DNA of 64,000 bases from Daedaleopsis sinensis (lineage: Eukaryota; Basidiomycota; Agaricomycetes; Polyporales; Polyporaceae): the NCBI GenBank assembly GCA_033807695.1, contig CM066300.1, forward strand, positions 4,836,001 to 4,900,000, in the 5' to 3' direction. Every line of letters begins with the position of its first letter. Position 1 is the first letter of the stretch. The notes beneath the pieces are model-generated. The model saw nothing but the letters and a program-made list of their open reading frames with translations, was not told the DNA's origin and searched no databases. Both the position numbers and the translations under genes were made by a program. This document shows positions 60,265 to 64,000 of this stretch, in pieces.

Positions 60265-62416
60265 CGTGGCTGGTATATCGAACTGTCCTGCGCGTCGTTA
60301 ATATTTTGCGCACGGACCAGCTGGACTCACCGCGTCCGGATTGCAACTCTAGGTGGCATCGTTACCCAGGCATATCCACGTCGCGAGACACGACCGCGTA
60401 TGCTTGTGCCCGGTCTCGATCTGCCCATGACGGATAGTTGACGGTTGTAGCATGAGTCGGATACCAATATGCATATCGTGATCTTGTGTCGTCGGACTGC
60501 CGGAACGTATGGAATGTGAAGGCGCCGTCCGAAACATTATTGCTGAACTTACGCCCTTGTGATCACTGTATTGTACACGGTAGGAACACGAGGGCATGAA
60601 AAGGACCAAGTTCACCAGCACGAAACCGCGGTAGTGACTAGTCCGACCTGCAGGTAAAAGAACCGGTATATTTCGGGAGCACGATGCCGACCACACCCGA
60701 TGCCACGGACCGGGACGGACGAATCCGGATCGAAAACCCGCCAAATCCGGCGTGGACTCGAACTGTATCGAGCGCTTGACCGACGACGTGCTGACAACGG
60801 CCATGTGAACGCACATGGTTTTCTCTCAGTCTACAAGTGCGACTATAATATAGTACATGCAGGAGTGAAGTCCACATATCGTCACACCCCGGACGCTCTG
60901 AACGCGGTCTCGAGTGCGCGCAACATCTCCCTCTGCAGCTCCTGGGAGAAGAACACCCAAGTATTCCTCGGATGTCCTAACCCCCCTTCAAACCGACTAA
61001 CGAAATGGACAGATACGGTAGGGACGATTCCACGGCCTCCACCGCGATCCGTCAACTGAATCGCCACGCGGAACGCCAACTACAAGAAGGTGAGTCTCGC
61101 GACATATCAGCAAGTGCAGTTTACATACGGGTTCCCCTCTGACAAGCAAGACCATATACTGGTCAAGCCTCGTCACTCCATCGTCATCGTAGGCCGAGTC
61201 TTCATGGTGCGTCGGGTGGGTTTCGCCAGCGACGACCTGCAGGTTTCCCAACTGCGGTGTGCCGCGCTGAACGCGAGGACTCATCCGCCTACGACAGGAA
61301 TCAACGTCTATCGGGACATAGACACATCGGCTCACGTACCATGGACCAATCGACGTAACAGGCCTCACAGAGCCAACTGGAATCGACATCACGAATAGGT
61401 GCAAGCAACTGCCCATGAGTCAGCCACGAAGTACCGAGTATTTAAACGTGGTGCAGGCGCCGCACACAAAGAGGACATAGTGAGATGCACCAGTCAGGGT
61501 CATCTCACGAGAAGAAGTTAACGACCGGACCCTTAATGGCTGCGCAAGGGTGTGTACCGTACACGACTCTCGCAAGCCATAGCTTGTACGTGTCAAGATA
61601 TCTGCAAGCATGTAAAACGCTACGGGTACGTACATACCCGCTACGCGGCGGAGGCATTGTCTCACATCTGCGTGCAGCGGTCAGAACACCCATACACATC
61701 GGTCTCGGATGCCCTGAACAACGTCCAAGCCGACGTGCCTTTCACTCTTACCAGTCGTGTCAATGTGTTGCGACGTTGACGTAACGTGCGTGTCCGTCTA
61801 GTGCTATATCGCATTTCCAAGCCACTGCATGCCTCATATCAACCGCCTCCGCGTGCAGAGTGCATGATCGACAGACAATTACCCCCCTTACGAAGGTGAC
61901 TACCCATTCGAGCACGGAAATGGGAAATGCGGTTCGGATCGCGGCGGAATGCACACGTACACTCAGGGCCTCCACGCATGCACGTTCCGGGTATGCGCTA
62001 CCACGTGCGGGGCATGCAGTCTCATGTAGATTACTGACCATGCGTATGCGACCTCACACGGAAGCAACAACTGCGCATGTACCCGTGCTGTCGCCGGCAA
62101 CGGCAATCGCTCCCGTCCCCCGCCCCTCGTCGGAACACGGTCTGGTACCTTCACGTTCTGTATCGTACAATATAAGTGAAACTGACATTGCCACTCAGGA
62201 CCCCAATAATTCGTACAGAAAGTCCGCTGCAACAGCTATCCGCACTTGTCCAGTCTACAATCGACACCCACTGTTTTCTCAGGTGCGCAGACGGGACGCT
62301 AGCAATGAAGCTGCCGGTCTGATCTTTGTATACAGACCACAGCCATGTCTCGTCTGACGATGTCCCCGTTACTTGTGAGTGCAATGCGCACATCTACCGA
62401 GTGAGTCGCAACATAC
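60265..62416. other. Probable unresolved gene(s), no confident model
   Basis: A plus frame from ATG 60700 to about 61010 has a protein-like segment (VYKCDYNIVHAG, NISLCSSWEKNTQVFLGC), followed in another frame by DRYGRDDSTASTAIRQLN before a GTGAGT donor at about 61090. This suggests a multi-exon gene, but its start, end and family are not clear. The rest, 61400-62416, shows nothing I can support. Confidence 0.35.
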
Positions 62417-63637
62417 ATGCGCATCCGCCACACAGTATGCTCACTACACACAAGGTTGCCTCTCGAATTGCAGGATATCGTGTTCTCGTACCTGACGCTG
62501 GTAGATGTCCTATCGTGGAGAAACACTGGCCGGAGAAGTTACGTTTCAGCAACGCTTTTCCTACGGCGGCGCCTCCAAGTTCTGCTCGCACCCTTCGTCC
62601 CCGACACCACGTCTTTTCTCGGCGAGATTTTTCGCCAGCGGGCTCTGATAAGCGGCATGCTCGCGCTAGCATTCGTGATCGTCGATCGGGACGTGAAATT
62701 CTCCATCGTCGACGTATACGCTCCCGACCTACTGTATCCCGCACTGGTAACCGCGCTTCACGCTATGTTTTATGAACGCCTGAAGAGCGTTACAGTCGTG
62801 TCCACCCTCTACGCATCATCCGTCCGAGCGGTTGTAGAGACGACTACATTCCGGTTTCACAGCAGTCGCGCGATTTCCGTGCATCGTTCGTCGACCTGGA
62901 GCCCGCTACTCGCGATATGCAGATCCCCTTCCTCGCTGTTGTTCAACTACGTCTCCCGAACATCATTCGGTTGTGCTTATCCCACCCTTACCCTGCGCCA
63001 CCGGGGCCTACTAGCGGATACCGCACTCTACCATGCACTGTCTCAAGACCTATACTCCATGAACGCTCTCGCAGAACAAGGCTTCAACGTCTCGTGGTCT
63101 CCTTCACGGTTCGCGAAAGAAGACCAGATCGCACGGCGCCTGCGATTGTTGAACCCCACGGTCTCCGTGGACCTGACGGTCGACGTGATCGCGTCGGAGC
63201 TTCGTTCGGACAGCTTGGACCGCCCAGTTACGCATACTAGGCGATTCCGTCCCATATGGGGTGCCCCACCCTTCCACGCGCAGCACACTTGGTCGTTCCT
63301 TCAAGGCACGCAGCAGTGCTTTAGCAGTCGGAACATGTGTCCACAACAGGTTCGGTTTTTTGGGGATGCATCATCGCTCGTCGACTTCCTGGATCCGATG
63401 TCAACCGATCGGCAAGAGCTCGAAGAGAAGTGCATGCCACCGTATGGAGCCGTCGTCGCGTGGAAGCTGTGCAGTTCCTACCGATGCGGCGGTGTAATCA
63501 AGTGCGGCCCCATCGAGCCCAATGTCATGCTACTCGACAACGGCTTTGTCCACCTTCCGGCCTTGAGCGGGAAGAACCGTTTCGACAGGAGTAACGGGCG
63601 GCACCACCCCCCTATATACCTGTACTACGCGTATTAA
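62417..63637 (+). CDS. F-box-like protein, degenerate nucleotidyltransferase-like domain
   Basis: This is a 406-residue single-exon gene. The F-box-like start is LPLELQDIVFSYLTLVDVLSWRNTG. Next come LRRRLQVLLAPFVPDTTSF, ALISGMLALAF and VDVYAPDLLYP, aligned with ISGSVALKYF and DLDIYVPD of the 57.0 kb gene, but here the GS and DxD residues are replaced. The C-terminal half has CGCAYP-like GCAYPTLTLRHRG, WSFLQGTQQCFSSR, DFLDPMSTDRQELEEKCMPPYG and a short tail rich in tyrosine. The two genes are paralogues about 5 kb apart on opposite strands. It may act as an adaptor without catalysis. Complete reading frame with no breaks. Confidence 0.7.
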   Translation: MRIRHTVCSLHTRLPLELQDIVFSYLTLVDVLSWRNTGRRSYVSATLFLRRRLQVLLAPFVPDTTSFLGEIFRQRALISGMLALAFVIVDRDVKFSIVDVYAPDLLYPALVTALHAMFYERLKSVTVVSTLYASSVRAVVETTTFRFHSSRAISVHRSSTWSPLLAICRSPSSLLFNYVSRTSFGCAYPTLTLRHRGLLADTALYHALSQDLYSMNALAEQGFNVSWSPSRFAKEDQIARRLRLLNPTVSVDLTVDVIASELRSDSLDRPVTHTRRFRPIWGAPPFHAQHTWSFLQGTQQCFSSRNMCPQQVRFFGDASSLVDFLDPMSTDRQELEEKCMPPYGAVVAWKLCSSYRCGGVIKCGPIEPNVMLLDNGFVHLPALSGKNRFDRSNGRHHPPIYLYYAY

Positions 63638-64000
63638 GCCCTACCGACATGCAAGACCGCACCCGATCGGAGTACGTTGTGCACAGGACACTGCAATCTG
63701 TAAGCAACAACCGTACATCGTCGTGTGCCCTTGTTCAGTGATCGCCATATTGCACTACAGGCCGATAGGATGCAGAACAGCCGTGGCACGCCATAGAGTA
63801 CTCTGCATATCCATACATGTACATCGAATCTCTTGAATCTACCCGAAGACGACACCTTAAACGTCACGAAACTCAAGACGAAGCGTCCGGTTAGAAATTG
63901 ATGAGGCGCGTTGACCACCAGACCGGTATGCATATGGTATCCTCGACGCACAAACTATGCTCGGCCTTGCATTCGCCTTATCAGCGGCCCTCCGGCTGAA
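63638..64000. other. Right edge of window, no gene seen
   Basis: Downstream flank of the F-box-like gene. A minus frame at 63634-63951 has no recognisable content. Confidence 0.5.

Noticed and set aside
60349..60816. 155-codon minus-strand frame
   Set aside because: It overlaps a more protein-like plus-strand segment (60700-61010) and has no motif; neither could be modelled firmly.
1..64000. CRISPR array, prokaryotic operon or plasmid origin
   Set aside because: No regularly spaced short repeats with unique spacers; gene structure is eukaryotic throughout.

Overview
The window is nuclear DNA of a basidiomycete, most likely an Agaricomycete. Genes are cut by many short GT..AG introns (mostly 45-75 nt), intergenic gaps are short, and the gene set fits that group: a QDE-1-type RNA-dependent RNA polymerase (RdRP), microsomal P450s, a DUF6534-type seven-helix membrane protein, a large 2OG-oxygenase-fold protein, and F-box/nucleotidyltransferase-like proteins. 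No rRNA, tRNA, CRISPR array or prokaryotic operon was seen. The species cannot be named from the sequence alone.

Left half (0.5-33.5 kb), host-like genes. An acetylpolyamine-amidohydrolase-type histone deacetylase (570-2177, minus) lies head to head with a complete RdRP (3142-7957, plus, 14 exons, 1371 aa as I splice it). Next come a tandem pair of an orphan gene (decayed copy about 8625-9160, intact copy 9501-10254), two tail-to-tail cytochrome P450 paralogues (12141-14707 plus, 16226-18481 minus), a CorA-type magnesium transporter (20122-22688, minus), a 3.5 kb gene-poor stretch with one sharp 86-bp hairpin, a DUF6534-type membrane protein (26219-28758, plus) and a large 2OG-oxygenase-fold protein (29494-about 33477, minus) that seems to have lost its iron ligands.

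Middle (33.7-46.7 kb), a mobile-element zone. It holds a complete 2845-bp cut-and-paste transposon with 19-bp terminal inverted repeats, a TA duplication and an intact D-D-E transposase. It also holds three members of a MITE-like family of about 250 bp, a Ty1/copia gag remnant between LTR-like repeats, and an inverted LTR-like copy. Two unusual genes are embedded here: a signal-peptide protein (37294-38551) and a cysteine-rich membrane protein whose 3' end runs into a MITE.

Right part (46.8-64 kb), an accessory island. It is dense in intron-rich, fast-evolving genes: a second copy of the signal-peptide family, a ribonucleotide reductase large subunit with intact active-site motifs and about fifteen introns, an orphan gene preceded by 108-bp tandem repeats, an SRPK-like kinase with a degenerate glycine loop, and two related F-box/nucleotidyltransferase-like proteins. 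The mix of nucleotide synthesis, kinase and F-box functions without housekeeping genes suggests an accessory element, possibly of DNA-virus or large mobile-element origin. No capsid, polymerase or packaging gene lies in the window, so that origin is only a hypothesis. Several genes appear to use very short introns (21-41 nt).
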